This document shows, piece by piece, positions 35,125-45,989 of a DNA stretch of 64,000 bases. This DNA is from Hymenobacter edaphi. Lineage in GTDB: Bacteria; Bacteroidota; Bacteroidia; Cytophagales; Hymenobacteraceae. A program made the position numbers and the translations under genes. The first letter of the stretch is position 1. Every line of letters starts with the position of its first letter. The notes beneath the pieces were generated by a model. The model saw only the letters and a program-made list of their open reading frames with translations, ran no database searches and was not told where the DNA came from. Location of the stretch: assembly GCF_003258365.1 (NCBI RefSeq), contig NZ_QHKM01000002.1:248001-312000 (forward strand). The letters run 5' to 3'.

Positions 35125-35340
35125 GGTATAGCGAAGTGAGGAAGCCCAAAAACTGCGTTGCCGGCATCAGCAAGCTGGTTTTTCGGGGCTACTATCTCAA
35201 CATCGGGCCGGGGCTGCCCGTTCCCGGATTGTTGGATTCTGGGCAGGTAAGTGGAAATATTCGGCCCAATTTTCTTTTGATTAAGTGCATTTTTTTCAGC
35301 AGATTAGAGGTCCTTTTCCCGTCCTGCCTTCCCGCCCCAC

Positions 35341-35628
35341 ATGCTATTGCTTCTCCTTACGCACCTGCTATTCGCGCAGCAGCCCGCGGCTACGGCCCAG
35401 ATTCCGCCGCTGGCGCAGAAAGCCGCCGACCGCACCACCGGCACCGTCTGCTGCCTCTACACGCGGCCCAGCACCCAGTCGCCCATGCTCTCCATCGTGC
35501 CGGTGGGGGCGCAGGTGCAGGTAACTGACTCGGCCAACAATGCCTATTTCGTGTATGCCCAGTTCAGCAAAAAGGGCAAGGTGCTGTCGGGCTACATGTA
35601 CCGGGCCTGCCTGAGCGCCGCGCCCTGA
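35341..35628 (+). CDS. Secreted SH3-like domain protein (paralogue 1)
   Basis: The product has 95 residues with a short signal peptide (MLLLLLTHLLFAQQ). The mature domain has TVCCLYTRPST, LSIVPVGAQVQVTDSA, YFVYAQFSKKGKVLSGYMYRAC, a small beta-barrel pattern like bacterial SH3 domains. Two Cys flank the domain and may form a disulfide. The next gene encodes a lipoprotein version of the same domain, 83 bp downstream on the same strand, so this is a tandem duplication with different localisation signals. Ligand unknown; bacterial SH3 domains often bind peptidoglycan. Confidence 0.75.
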   Translation: MLLLLLTHLLFAQQPAATAQIPPLAQKAADRTTGTVCCLYTRPSTQSPMLSIVPVGAQVQVTDSANNAYFVYAQFSKKGKVLSGYMYRACLSAAP

Positions 35629-35711
35629 GCTGAAAACGGTTGCGGTAGGGCGAAAATAAAAAGCGCAATAGCTCCGGCATTTCGCTACATTCCCGAAACA
35701 ATCCACCCCCT

Positions 35712-36002
35712 ATGCCCAAAACTCTACTTTTTCTGGCCTTGCTCGGCTTGGCCGCCTGCAGCGCCGCCAAGGACGACGGCACCTCCAACCGCGGCAACAA
35801 CGCCCCGGTAGCCCGCAACACCGTGGTGGACTGCCCGCTTTACGACGGCATGAAAAAGGAATCTGCCCAGCTCATGGCCATTACCTCGGGCACCGAAGTG
35901 CAGGTGATGGACACCGTCGACCAGTACTTCGTAAAAGTGCGCGCCACCAACGCGGGCAAAACCGAAACCGGTTACATGTACCGCACCTGCTTTAAGCGGT
36001 AG
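35712..36002 (+). CDS. SH3-like domain lipoprotein (paralogue 2)
   Basis: The product has 96 residues. The lipobox LLGLAAC gives lipidation at residue 16. The domain has VDCPLYDGM, LMAITSGTEVQVMDTVDQ, YFVKVRATNAGKTETGYMYR and a final Cys, matching the preceding gene's product element by element (C-LY, G-QVQV-D, YFV, GYMYR-C). It probably faces the periplasm or sits in the outer membrane. A strong palindromic terminator follows before the convergent gcvP. Confidence 0.75.
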   Translation: MPKTLLFLALLGLAACSAAKDDGTSNRGNNAPVARNTVVDCPLYDGMKKESAQLMAITSGTEVQVMDTVDQYFVKVRATNAGKTETGYMYRTCFKR

Positions 36003-36040
36003 CCGCCACCGCCTTCCACCACCCCAACGCCTAAAACCAC

Positions 36041-36072
36041 AACGGCCCGGAACCAGCTGGTTCCGGGCCGTT
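36041..36072. terminator. Bidirectional terminator between SH3-like lipoprotein gene and gcvP
   Basis: A perfect 15-bp-arm palindrome, AACGGCCCGGAACCA and complement with a 2-nt loop. Confidence 0.82.
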
Positions 36073-36105
36073 GCTTTGGGCCGATTGCTCAGCGCCGCTG
36101 CGCCG

Positions 36106-39033
<2,928 letters not shown>

Positions 39034-39360
39034 ATGGGAAACGGATGGGTTGGCGGGAAATGGGCCCGTGGGTGACGGGCCCGACAAAGGTAGGCCGAAA
39101 AGGCTTCATGCTTAAACCATTCTGGCGGCAAAAAGTGCAGCGACTCTGCACTTCTATGGAGCGATTCGGCTAATGACTTCTACTAATGAAAATAGTAACG
39201 GCAAGGGTGATTATTATATGCTGTAAATCAATATTATAGATAGGTCAGGGTACAGGGCATAACCTTTTGCTAAAATTTATAGTAAATTAGGGTGTTGTTA
39301 GGGGGCAGAAGCTCTCTTGAGGACTGCATTAGGGCTGATAACCAACCAAATTTTTTAGCA
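39034..39360. other. 327-bp AT-rich divergent intergenic region
   Basis: It contains the gcvP leader with the hairpin GGGCCCGT/ACGGGCCC (39062-39082). From about 39110 to 39360 there is a markedly AT-rich stretch (TTATTATATGC, TATTATAGATAGG, AAAATTTATAGTAAATTAGG), unlike the surroundings. No gene is seen. It may hold the promoter of the plus-strand unit starting at 39361, near CATAACCTTTTGC at about 39258, but the spacing is not consensus. Confidence 0.6.
39085..39092 (-). promoter_or_regulatory. -7 box TACCTTTG for gcvP
   Basis: Exact TAnnTTTG on the minus strand, 52 nt before the gcvP ATG, with TTT about 22 bp upstream as a weak -33 element. Confidence 0.55.
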
Positions 39361-39669
39361 ATGAACACTCCGCTCTACCGCCACGGCGACGTCCTAATTG
39401 GGGCCGTGGCCGCTCTACCCGCCGGGGCCGTACCTCAGTCCGGCCTCATCCTCGCCCACGGCGAAGCCACCGGCCACGCCCACCGCATCCGCGAAGCCGG
39501 GGCGGCCCGGCTGTTCAATCACGGCCGCCTGGTTTACTTGCAGGTAACCGCGGCTGCGGCCACGCTGATCCACGAAGAGCACCGCCCCATCACGCTACCC
39601 ACCGGCGTGTACCGCGTATGGCAACAGCGGGAGTACTCGCCCGACGCCATCCGCACGGTGGTCGACTAA
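39361..39669 (+). CDS. Small protein with RHGDVLI and TGHAHRI motifs
   Basis: The product has 102 residues from the ATG at 39361; an upstream GTG in the AT-rich leader is unlikely. It is soluble and beta-rich: YRHGDVLIGAVAALPAGA, LILAHGEATGHAHRI, GRLVYLQV, HEEHRPITLPTGVYRVWQQRE and SPDAIRTVVD. I recall proteins with this GD..LI / GE.TGH.H pattern from phages and varied bacteria, without assigned function. The GHAH histidines could bind metal (inference). The next gene starts 16 bp after its stop, so the two form an operon. The pair is preceded by an unusually AT-rich leader, which hints at transfer. Confidence 0.75.
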   Translation: MNTPLYRHGDVLIGAVAALPAGAVPQSGLILAHGEATGHAHRIREAGAARLFNHGRLVYLQVTAAAATLIHEEHRPITLPTGVYRVWQQREYSPDAIRTVVD

Positions 39670-39685
39670 CCCAAACGCCTCTGCC

Positions 39686-40654
39686 ATGTTCCGCATCACC
39701 GCCCGCGGCCGCCAGACCGCCCGCCCCGCCACTGCCACGCCGCCCACGCTGCCGCCCGCCGCGCCCGCGCTGCCGGTAGCTATGGAGCCGCAGCCAGCCT
39801 TCCTGCGGCCCCCGGTAGCACCGGCAGGCAGTGCGGAGGCGCCGTTGGTTGTGGGCCCCGACCAGGTGCGGGCCCTGCTGCTGGCGGGCCGGATGCCGGC
39901 GGCGCTGGTGGTGAGCGGGCCGGTGCGGCTGCGCGGCGAAGCGCGGCTGCGTGAGCTGCCCCGCTCGCTGGAATGCACCCAGCTCGACGTGCGCGACTGC
40001 CCCAACCTGGACCTGCTGCCCGAGCGCCTGCGTGCCGTGAACGTGCGGGCCTCGGGTACGGCCGTGCGCGAAATCGACGGCGACTGGCTGGTGCGGGAAC
40101 ACCTCGACCTGAGCAACAACCCGCGCCTGAACCGGCTGCCGGAGCGCCTCACCGCCCGCTCGCTCGACGTGCGCAACTGCCCGCAGCTGCGCCAGTTGCC
40201 CGCCGGGCTGCACCTTACGCACTGGCTGGAAGTGGCCGGCAGCGGCCTCAGCGGGCTGCCGGCCGGCCTGCGCGTGCCCCTGCGCTGGCAGGGCACTTCG
40301 GTGGACGAGCGCACCGCCTTCCGCCCCGACGAGCTACGCGCCATCGACCTGCTGCAGGTGCGCAACGTGACGCACCGCCGGGTGCTCATCGACCGCATGG
40401 GCCTGGAGCGGTTTGTGCAGGAGCTGGGCGGGCTGGTGCTCGACCGCGACCGGGACGCGGGCGGGGAGCGGCAGCTGCTGAGCGTGCCCCTCACCGACGA
40501 CGAGCCCATTCACGCCCTGAAGGTGAGTTGCCCTTCCACGGGCCACCACTACGTGCTGCGCGTGCCGCCGCACATCCGTACCTGCCGCCGCGCCGCCGCC
40601 TGGCTGGCCGGCTTCGACAACGAGCAGGACTACCGACCGCTCATCGAAACCTGA
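39686..40654 (+). CDS. Leucine-rich-repeat-like protein
   Basis: The product has 322 residues, cytoplasmic. A disordered Pro/Ala-rich N-terminus (residues 1-55) leads to degenerate LRR units of about 20-25 residues at about 75-200: LRELPRSLECTQLDVRDCP, LDLLPERLRAVNVRAS, LDLSNNPRLNRLPERL, LDVRNCPQLRQLPAGL. The C-terminal 130 residues are non-repeat, with RVLIDRMGLERFVQELGG and the end VSCPSTGHHYVLRVPPHIR, followed by a Trp/Gly segment. That C-terminus resembles proteins I recall as DUF6745, where LRR-like segments also occur (unverified). It is paired with the small TGHAH protein. Function unknown. Confidence 0.78.
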   Translation: MFRITARGRQTARPATATPPTLPPAAPALPVAMEPQPAFLRPPVAPAGSAEAPLVVGPDQVRALLLAGRMPAALVVSGPVRLRGEARLRELPRSLECTQLDVRDCPNLDLLPERLRAVNVRASGTAVREIDGDWLVREHLDLSNNPRLNRLPERLTARSLDVRNCPQLRQLPAGLHLTHWLEVAGSGLSGLPAGLRVPLRWQGTSVDERTAFRPDELRAIDLLQVRNVTHRRVLIDRMGLERFVQELGGLVLDRDRDAGGERQLLSVPLTDDEPIHALKVSCPSTGHHYVLRVPPHIRTCRRAAAWLAGFDNEQDYRPLIET

Positions 40655-40991
40655 GCGGGTCGGCATGATTTAGCGCGGGCCTGGCTGCACCGACCTTCGG
40701 TTTCGCCCGCCTCCGCTCGTTCGATATTGTAGAGCGGTAGTCCGTCTGACGAGAAATTACTATCGGGCGGACGCGGGCTGCGTAGCCAAGCCCGCGCTAC
40801 AACTGCGGCCAGCTCCCGGCGTCAGGCCGCTTCGCAACGTGATTTATATAGTAATAGCGCTATTTCCTGCGGAATACCGTTCTTGGCCGCGCTACGGTCG
40901 GGCTTAACCCCCGACCCGGTCGTTCGTACGTGAAAACTACGCCGCCCCGCCGCGGGCGGCTGCGCCTCTTTTCCACCCCAACACCTTGCCC
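40655..40991. other. 337-bp intergenic region with a palindromic repeat
   Basis: No gene. The first part is the repeat at 40671-40800. After it comes TTATATAGTAATAGCGCTATTT near 40840-40864, containing a small palindrome AATAGCGCTATT. There is no consensus promoter for the vWA gene. Confidence 0.6.
40671..40800. repeat. Palindromic interspersed repeat, family C, copy 1
   Basis: Ends TAGCGCGGGCCTGG (40671-40684) and CCAAGCCCGCGCTA (40786-40799) are inverted with one mismatch. The inside holds CCGACCTTCGGTTTCGC, shared with the copy at 58679-58788 (CGACCTTCGGTTCGCGCTAC), and a second small hairpin CGCGGGCT/AGCCCGCG. Confidence 0.7.
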
Positions 40992-42842
40992 ATGCAGATT
41001 ACCCAGCAACCCGCGCAGGCCGTGCTGCTCGAAAACACGGCCGACTCCACCAGCCTGCTGCTGAGCTTCCGCGAAGACGTGCCCAACCCCCAGCGCCGCC
41101 CCCTGAACGTGGCCCTGGTGCTGGACCGCAGCGGCTCGATGGCCGGCGTGCCCCTGCGCTACGCCCAGCAGGCCGCCGCCAACTTCGTCGACCGCCTGCA
41201 GCCCGAGGACCGGCTGAGCATCGTGGTGTACGACGACCAGGTAGACACCCTGCTCGATGCCCAGCTCGTCACCGACAAGGAGGCCATCAAGCGCATCATC
41301 GGCGGCATCCGGGCCGGCGGCCTCACCAACCTGAGCGGCGGCTGGCTGCGCGGCTGCGAGCTGGTGGCCCGGCACCTGACCGACAACCAAGTGAACCGCG
41401 TGCTGCTGCTCACCGACGGGCAGGCCAACGCGGGCATCACGCAGTCGAAAGTGCTCATCAGCACCGCGGCGAAGAAGGCGGAGGAAGGCATTTCGACCAC
41501 CACGCTGGGCTTCGGGGAGCATTTCGAGGAGGACTTGCTGATCGGGATGGCCCGGGCTGCCGGCGGCAACTTCTACTTTATTCAGTCGCCCGACGACGCG
41601 GCGGAAGTGTTTGCCGCCGAGCTGGACAGCCTCAAGGCCGTGGCCGCCCAGAACCTGACCGTCACGCTGGCGCCCCTGGCCGGCGTGAAAATCGACGATG
41701 TGCTGAGCCTGGCCCGCACCGAGCCCCAGGCCGACGGCCAGCTGCTGGTGCGCCTCGGCGACGTGTTCGAAAACGAGGACAAGCTACTGGGCTTGCAGCT
41801 GAGCATCCCGGCCCTAAAAGCCGGCCCGCACGACCTGCTGAAAGTCAGCTACCGGGCCGACGTGGTTCGCAACGGGGCGGTGGAGGCCGTCAGCGGGGAG
41901 TACACGGTGCAGGTGACGGCCGGCGCCATCGAGGCCGTGGCCGCCGCCGCCGACAGCCGCGTGACGCTCGACCTGGCCCTGCTGCGCATCGGGCGCGACA
42001 AGGAGCGGGCCGTGGACTTGGCCGACGCCGGCCAGCACGCCGAGGCCGAAGCCCTGCTGCGCCAGGTTATTGCCGACCTGACCGCTGCTGGTCTGCACGA
42101 GCACTTCGACATTGCCGAGGAAATCGACCAGCTCACGCACTACGCCGAGCGCATTGCCAAGCGCCACCTCGACAACGCCAGCCGCAAGGAGCTGCGCGAC
42201 CAGGCTTTCCAGGGCCGCCAGTCGCGGCAGGCGCTGGCGGGCCGGGGCGTGAGCGTGGACGCCGCCGCCTACGCCCTGCCGGTGGTAACCGACGCGGCCG
42301 GCGGCGGCGTGGAGCTGGTGTGCTTCCGCGAAGGCGGCAAGCTGCGCATGAAGGTGATGAGCGACGGGTACGCCGACCTGAACGTGCAGTTTCCCCGCGA
42401 CCTGCGCGCCGAGGGCGCCCACTATTTGGTGGAGTCGCTGGAAACCAGCCAGGACGGGACCTTCTACCGCGCCAAGGGCACCATCACCCGCCTCGTGCGC
42501 CCCGGCGAAACCGACCCGCTGGCCGGCCGCTCGGCCGGGGGCAGCGGCCGCAGCCGCTCCAGCAGCGCCTCCGCCGCGGTGGCGCGCACGCCCAAAACGC
42601 TGGCCGACCTGCAGGAAACCGACACGGTGGGCGGTGGCATTCTGGTGCAGGTGGTGAAGGATAAAAGCAAGCTGCGCGCCCGCGTCGTCAGCGACGGATT
42701 CGAGCCGGACTGGAACATGCGCTTCCCCCGCGACATCCGCCAGGAAAACACGCTCTACGTGGTCGACCACGTGAACACCGCCCCCGACGGCAAGTCCTAC
42801 ATTGCCAGCGGCGACATCAAGCGCTTCGTGCAGCCGGTGTGA
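40992..42842 (+). CDS. Cytoplasmic vWA-domain protein with a tandem C-terminal domain
   Basis: The product has 616 residues with no signal peptide. The vWA domain spans about 35-215, with an intact MIDAS: D45-S47-S49 in LDRSGSM, T in GGLTNLSGG and D in LLLTDGQANAG. A beta-rich middle and a helical segment (about 325-405, LLRQVIADLTAAGLHEHFD) follow. The C-terminus has two copies of a ~65-residue unit (about 437-500 and 547-612) sharing KLR.(K/R)V.SDG, N..FPRD(L/I)R, Y.V(E/D), and a final (K/D)I(T/K)R(L/F)V, joined by a Ser/Gly/Arg linker. Chloride-channel/YfbK-like vWA proteins usually lack these units. Function unknown, perhaps an assembly scaffold. Confidence 0.85.
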   Translation: MQITQQPAQAVLLENTADSTSLLLSFREDVPNPQRRPLNVALVLDRSGSMAGVPLRYAQQAAANFVDRLQPEDRLSIVVYDDQVDTLLDAQLVTDKEAIKRIIGGIRAGGLTNLSGGWLRGCELVARHLTDNQVNRVLLLTDGQANAGITQSKVLISTAAKKAEEGISTTTLGFGEHFEEDLLIGMARAAGGNFYFIQSPDDAAEVFAAELDSLKAVAAQNLTVTLAPLAGVKIDDVLSLARTEPQADGQLLVRLGDVFENEDKLLGLQLSIPALKAGPHDLLKVSYRADVVRNGAVEAVSGEYTVQVTAGAIEAVAAAADSRVTLDLALLRIGRDKERAVDLADAGQHAEAEALLRQVIADLTAAGLHEHFDIAEEIDQLTHYAERIAKRHLDNASRKELRDQAFQGRQSRQALAGRGVSVDAAAYALPVVTDAAGGGVELVCFREGGKLRMKVMSDGYADLNVQFPRDLRAEGAHYLVESLETSQDGTFYRAKGTITRLVRPGETDPLAGRSAGGSGRSRSSSASAAVARTPKTLADLQETDTVGGGILVQVVKDKSKLRARVVSDGFEPDWNMRFPRDIRQENTLYVVDHVNTAPDGKSYIASGDIKRFVQPV

Positions 42843-42849
42843 GCAGGGT

Positions 42850-42930
42850 TGTCATGTCGAGCGAAGCGAGACATCCGGGTGAAAACGTCAGGCGTCCTGG
42901 CCCAGATGTCTCGCTTCGCTCGACATGACA
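42850..42930. repeat. Palindromic interspersed repeat, family B, copy 5 (81 bp)
   Basis: Exact 26-bp inverted ends at 42850-42875 and 42905-42930 (core GTCATGTCGAGCGAAGCGAG). It is the shortest copy and begins 7 bp after the vWA stop. Confidence 0.88.
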
Positions 42931-42953
42931 GTTCTTCATGGATCGGTATACCC

Positions 42954-42985
42954 AAAAGGCCCCGCCCGACTCGGTGGGGCCTTTT
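42954..42985 (+). terminator. Rho-independent terminator after the vWA gene
   Basis: AAAAGGCCCC pairs with GGGGCCTTTT around a 12-nt loop and is followed by T. Confidence 0.85.
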
Positions 42986-43044
42986 TCCTGTGCTACCATT
43001 CGGTTAAGGTCGGACCTCGGCCAACCTGCTCCGGGCAAAAATTC

Positions 43045-43052
43045 TAGTTTTG
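43045..43052 (+). promoter_or_regulatory. -7 box TAGTTTTG for the Lys1-like dehydrogenase gene
   Basis: Exact TAnnTTTG, 29 nt before the ATG at 43082; no TTG at -33. Confidence 0.5.
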
Positions 43053-43081
43053 TCTTTCCCCACTCCGACTCTGCATTCCCC

Positions 43082-44311
43082 ATGACTACCCTCAAGCTCG
43101 GCCTGATCCGCGAAGGCAAGATTCCCGTCGACCGGCGCGTGCCGCTCACTCCCAAAAAGTGCGCGGAAGTGCAGCAAACCTGGCCGCAGGTGCAGGTGGT
43201 GGTGCAAAGCAGCGACATTCGTAGCTACGCAGACCAGGAATACCGCGACCTGGGCCTGCGGGTGCAGCCCGACGTGGCCGACTGCGACATCCTGCTCGGG
43301 GTGAAGGAAGTGCCCGTGGAGCAGCTGATTGCGAATAAGACGTACATGTTCTTCTCGCACACCATCAAAAAGCAGCCGGCCAACCGCAAGCTGCTGCGGG
43401 CCGTGCTCCAGAAGAACATCACGCTCATCGACTACGAGGTGCTGACCAACGCCCGCGAGGAGCGCATCGTGGCCTTCGGCTACTGGGCCGGGGTGGTGGG
43501 CGCCTACAACGGCCTGCTCACCTACGGCCGCAAGCACGGCCTGTTCCAGCTCAAGCCCGCCTACCTCTGCACCGACCTCGACGACATGCAGGAGGAATAC
43601 TTCAAGGTGAAGGCCCTGCCGCCCATCAAGATGGCCGTGACGGGTTCGGGCCGCGTAGCCCAGGGCGCCCTGCAGGTGCTCGATAAGATGGGCATCCGGC
43701 GGGTGAGCGTGTACGACTACCTCTACCACGACTTCGCGGAGCCCGTGTACACCCAGCTGCGCTCCTCCGACTACAACGCCCGCAAGGACGGCCGCGTGTG
43801 GGACACGCCCGACTTCCACCACCACCCGGAGGAGTATATGTCGACGTTCGACCGGTACCTGCCGGTGACGGACCTGCTCATCGCCTGCGCCTACTGGGAC
43901 CCGAAGGCCCCCCGGCTCTTCACCGAGGACGACACGCGCCGGCCCAACTTCCGCATCAACACCATTGCCGATGTGACCTGCGACATCGACGGCTCCATCC
44001 CCGTCACCAAGCGCAGCACGAGCATCCCCGACCCGGCCTTCGACTACAACCCGCGCACCGGCGAGCTGGAGGCGGCGTACTCGCATCCGCTGAACCTGAC
44101 CGTCATGGCCGTGGACAACCTGCCCTGCGAGCTGCCGCGCAACGCCTCGCGGGACTTCGGCCGCCAGCTCATCGACAACGTGTTTCCCCACCTCTTCGGC
44201 CCCGACCCGGACGGCATCATCGAGCGGGCCACCATTGCCCGCGCCGGCCAGCTGACCCCGCGCTACGCGTACCTGCGCGACTACGTGGGCGCGGACGTGC
44301 TGGCGCTGTAG
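43082..44311 (+). CDS. NAD(P)-dependent oxidoreductase, saccharopine dehydrogenase (Lys1)/alanine dehydrogenase-like
   Basis: The product has 409 residues from the ATG at 43082. The N-terminal AlaDH/PNT-type domain starts LKLGLIREGKIPVDRRVPLT, with K and R positions expected for substrate binding, and DCDILLGVKEVP. The Rossmann domain contains IKMAVTGSGRVAQGALQVL. DVTCDIDGSIPVTKRSTSI and NLPCELPRNASRDFG are shared with lysine-forming saccharopine dehydrogenases. It probably catalyses reversible NAD-linked amination or saccharopine cleavage; the exact substrate is uncertain because Bacteroidota have several such paralogues. Single-gene unit with its own promoter and followed by a long hairpin. 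Confidence 0.82.
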   Translation: MTTLKLGLIREGKIPVDRRVPLTPKKCAEVQQTWPQVQVVVQSSDIRSYADQEYRDLGLRVQPDVADCDILLGVKEVPVEQLIANKTYMFFSHTIKKQPANRKLLRAVLQKNITLIDYEVLTNAREERIVAFGYWAGVVGAYNGLLTYGRKHGLFQLKPAYLCTDLDDMQEEYFKVKALPPIKMAVTGSGRVAQGALQVLDKMGIRRVSVYDYLYHDFAEPVYTQLRSSDYNARKDGRVWDTPDFHHHPEEYMSTFDRYLPVTDLLIACAYWDPKAPRLFTEDDTRRPNFRINTIADVTCDIDGSIPVTKRSTSIPDPAFDYNPRTGELEAAYSHPLNLTVMAVDNLPCELPRNASRDFGRQLIDNVFPHLFGPDPDGIIERATIARAGQLTPRYAYLRDYVGADVLAL

Positions 44312-44314
44312 GGG

Positions 44315-44386
44315 AAGAGGGTATGGGGGTAGGAGGGTATGAGTTACCGAGCACAACTCATACCCTCCCACCCCCATACCCTCTTA
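44315..44386. repeat. Long hairpin of GAGGGTATG units between convergent genes
   Basis: A 31-bp arm at 44315-44345 (AAGAGGGTATGGGGGTAGGA start) has its inverted copy at 44355-44386 with one mismatch; loop 9 nt. The arm consists of repeated GAGGGTATG-like units. It starts 3 bp after the dehydrogenase stop and ends 7 bp before the convergent DUF1206 stop, so it can terminate both. Confidence 0.88.
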
Positions 44387-44393
44387 CCTTATC

Positions 44394-45233
44394 TTATACT
44401 CCGCGCAGAATCGGGTACTTGGCCCGCACCAGCATGTAGAGGCCGTAGGCCACCAGCCCCAGCGCCACGATGAGCAGCGGGGCCCGGCCGATGGAGGCCA
44501 GGAAGTCAAACGCGCCCTCGGTGCCTTCGGCTTCGTTGGCGTTGGCGTGGCGGGCGGCCTGCACCAGGAAATAGCCCAGAATGCCCCACACAATGCCCCG
44601 GGCCGTGTAGCCGAGCTGGCCCACGCGGTACACGAGGCGCTGCTGCGCGGCCGGCAGCTGGCTGTGGTTGACGTGTTTGGCAAACGAGCCCGAATAAGCC
44701 CGAATTAGCTGGTATACGCCCACGCCGATGACGAACAGCCCGACGGCGCCCACCAGCCACTGCCCGTAGGGCTGGGCCAGCAGCGTAGCCACGAAGGTCT
44801 GGCGGGTGTCGCCGCCCCCGGCCGCGGCGCTGGTGTTTTCGAAGGCGGCCTTGCCAGCCACGAAGGCCAGCGCCGCGTAGCCCAGGGCCGAGCCCGCGTA
44901 GCCGAGGCGAGTGGCAATACCCTTGGCGCTGTTGCCCTTGCCCTCGGTGTCGCGGATGGCCTGTACGAAGCGCCACACCACGTAGCCGGCCAGCCCGAAG
45001 GCCACCAGGCCCAGCAGCCAGCGGCCCAGCGGCATGGCCTGAATGGTTTGCAGCACCTGCTGCTTGTCGGCGGTGCGGCCGCCGCTGACGTTGGTGGCGG
45101 CCATGACGGCCAATGCACCCAGGATACCGTACACCACGCCCTTGGCCGCGAAGCCGAAGCGCGCCAACGCGCGCAGGCCGTCGGACGGAGAGGTGGGCAG
45201 ATGCGCCGGAATAGAAGAGGAAAGCGTTGCCAT
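44394..45233 (-). CDS. DUF1206 family membrane protein
   Basis: The product has 279 residues with six predicted transmembrane helices arranged as three repeats of the DUF1206 unit. Each unit has an ARFGFAAKGVVYGILGALAV, LGYAGSALGYAALAFVAGKA or VGQLGYTARGIVWGILGYFL hairpin, followed by PLGRWLLGLVAFGLAGY, PYGQWLVGAVGLFVIGVGVY or APLLIVALGLVAYGLYMLV. It is an integral inner-membrane protein with no known activity. Length is standard for the family. Stop is next to a long shared hairpin. Confidence 0.92.
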   Translation of the reverse strand: MATLSSSIPAHLPTSPSDGLRALARFGFAAKGVVYGILGALAVMAATNVSGGRTADKQQVLQTIQAMPLGRWLLGLVAFGLAGYVVWRFVQAIRDTEGKGNSAKGIATRLGYAGSALGYAALAFVAGKAAFENTSAAAGGGDTRQTFVATLLAQPYGQWLVGAVGLFVIGVGVYQLIRAYSGSFAKHVNHSQLPAAQQRLVYRVGQLGYTARGIVWGILGYFLVQAARHANANEAEGTEGAFDFLASIGRAPLLIVALGLVAYGLYMLVRAKYPILRGV

Positions 45234-45283
45234 GGAAACGAAGGAGCTAGGTTGGTCCTTCCGGCATACGCAAACCGCGGCCT

Positions 45284-45862
45284 TTATGGCTGAGCGGGCC
45301 GCGGCGCGTGGCCCAGCACCCCGCCGGGGCGGTACAGCCGGGCGCCCCGGGCCAGCAGCGGCTGATTCTCGGGCAAATCGAGCGTCAGGATGGGCTTTTC
45401 GCGGATGGTGTCGGAGCGCAGCAGCCGCTCCAGGTTGCCGCCGGGCGCCAGGTAGGGAATAAAGAACTGGTCGGCCAGATCGGCGATGAGCAGGTTGCGG
45501 ATGTCGGCCGTGTCCTGGGTGACGGAGTGCACGCCGGGCTCGAAAGGCGTGACGAACAGCAGCTGGCCGGCCGCAATGTCGGCCTCGTACTCAAAGCGGG
45601 TGCCGGGCTGAATGCCCCGCCCCAGGGCGTAAATTACCGGCTGCCAGTGGCCCTGCAGCAGGTAGCGCAGCACGGCCTGCTCCAGGCGCGAGTGAAAGCC
45701 GGAGACGACGCAGTGCCCGCGGTAGCGCTGTTCCATGGCCCACAGAAACGTCGGCCGCTCAATGGCCGCGGGGTAGTCGCGGGAGCAGAAAAAGGCGGTT
45801 TTGGGGAGCTTAAACAGGGCTTTGTTGCCCAGGGTATAGAGCTCGGCGGAATCAATGCGCAT
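45284..45862 (-). CDS. DprA-like Rossmann (SLOG superfamily) protein
   Basis: The product has 192 residues from the ATG at 45862; a longer frame adds a stretch that overlaps the upstream terminator. It has KTAFFCSRDYPAAI (compare VGSR..p in DprA), GHCVVSGFHSRLEQAVLRYL (compare vvSGgA.GID..aH), VIYALGRGIQ, GQLLFVTPFEP and DIRNLLIADLADQFFIPYL (compare RNRiIAgLsd). Thus it keeps the nucleotide-binding loop and the RN(R/L)IA element of DprA/LOG proteins but lacks the C-terminal winged helix and is shorter than DprA (about 370). The GSR arginine is kept. It may bind a nucleotide or ssDNA. No partner gene is obvious. Confidence 0.72.
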   Translation of the reverse strand: MRIDSAELYTLGNKALFKLPKTAFFCSRDYPAAIERPTFLWAMEQRYRGHCVVSGFHSRLEQAVLRYLLQGHWQPVIYALGRGIQPGTRFEYEADIAAGQLLFVTPFEPGVHSVTQDTADIRNLLIADLADQFFIPYLAPGGNLERLLRSDTIREKPILTLDLPENQPLLARGARLYRPGGVLGHAPRPAQP

Positions 45863-45922
45863 GAGGTACCGGATAGCCGGAGGAATATACGCGTCGGGTG
45901 GGCAGGGCGCACCGCGCCGGAT

Positions 45923-45958
45923 GAAAAAAACGCCCCGCAGCACGGGCTACGGGGCGTT
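45923..45958 (-). terminator. Rho-independent terminator of the CsbD gene
   Basis: Minus strand AACGCCCCG pairs with CGGGGCGTT around a 12-nt loop, followed by a seven-base T-run. Confidence 0.88.
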
Positions 45959-45989
45959 GCAACGGGTTGTCGGTGACGACGAACCGCGC

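Noticed and set aside
39034-39084. A glycine riboswitch upstream of gcvP
   Set aside because: The predicted leader is about 50 nt and contains only one 8-bp hairpin, too short for a glycine aptamer.
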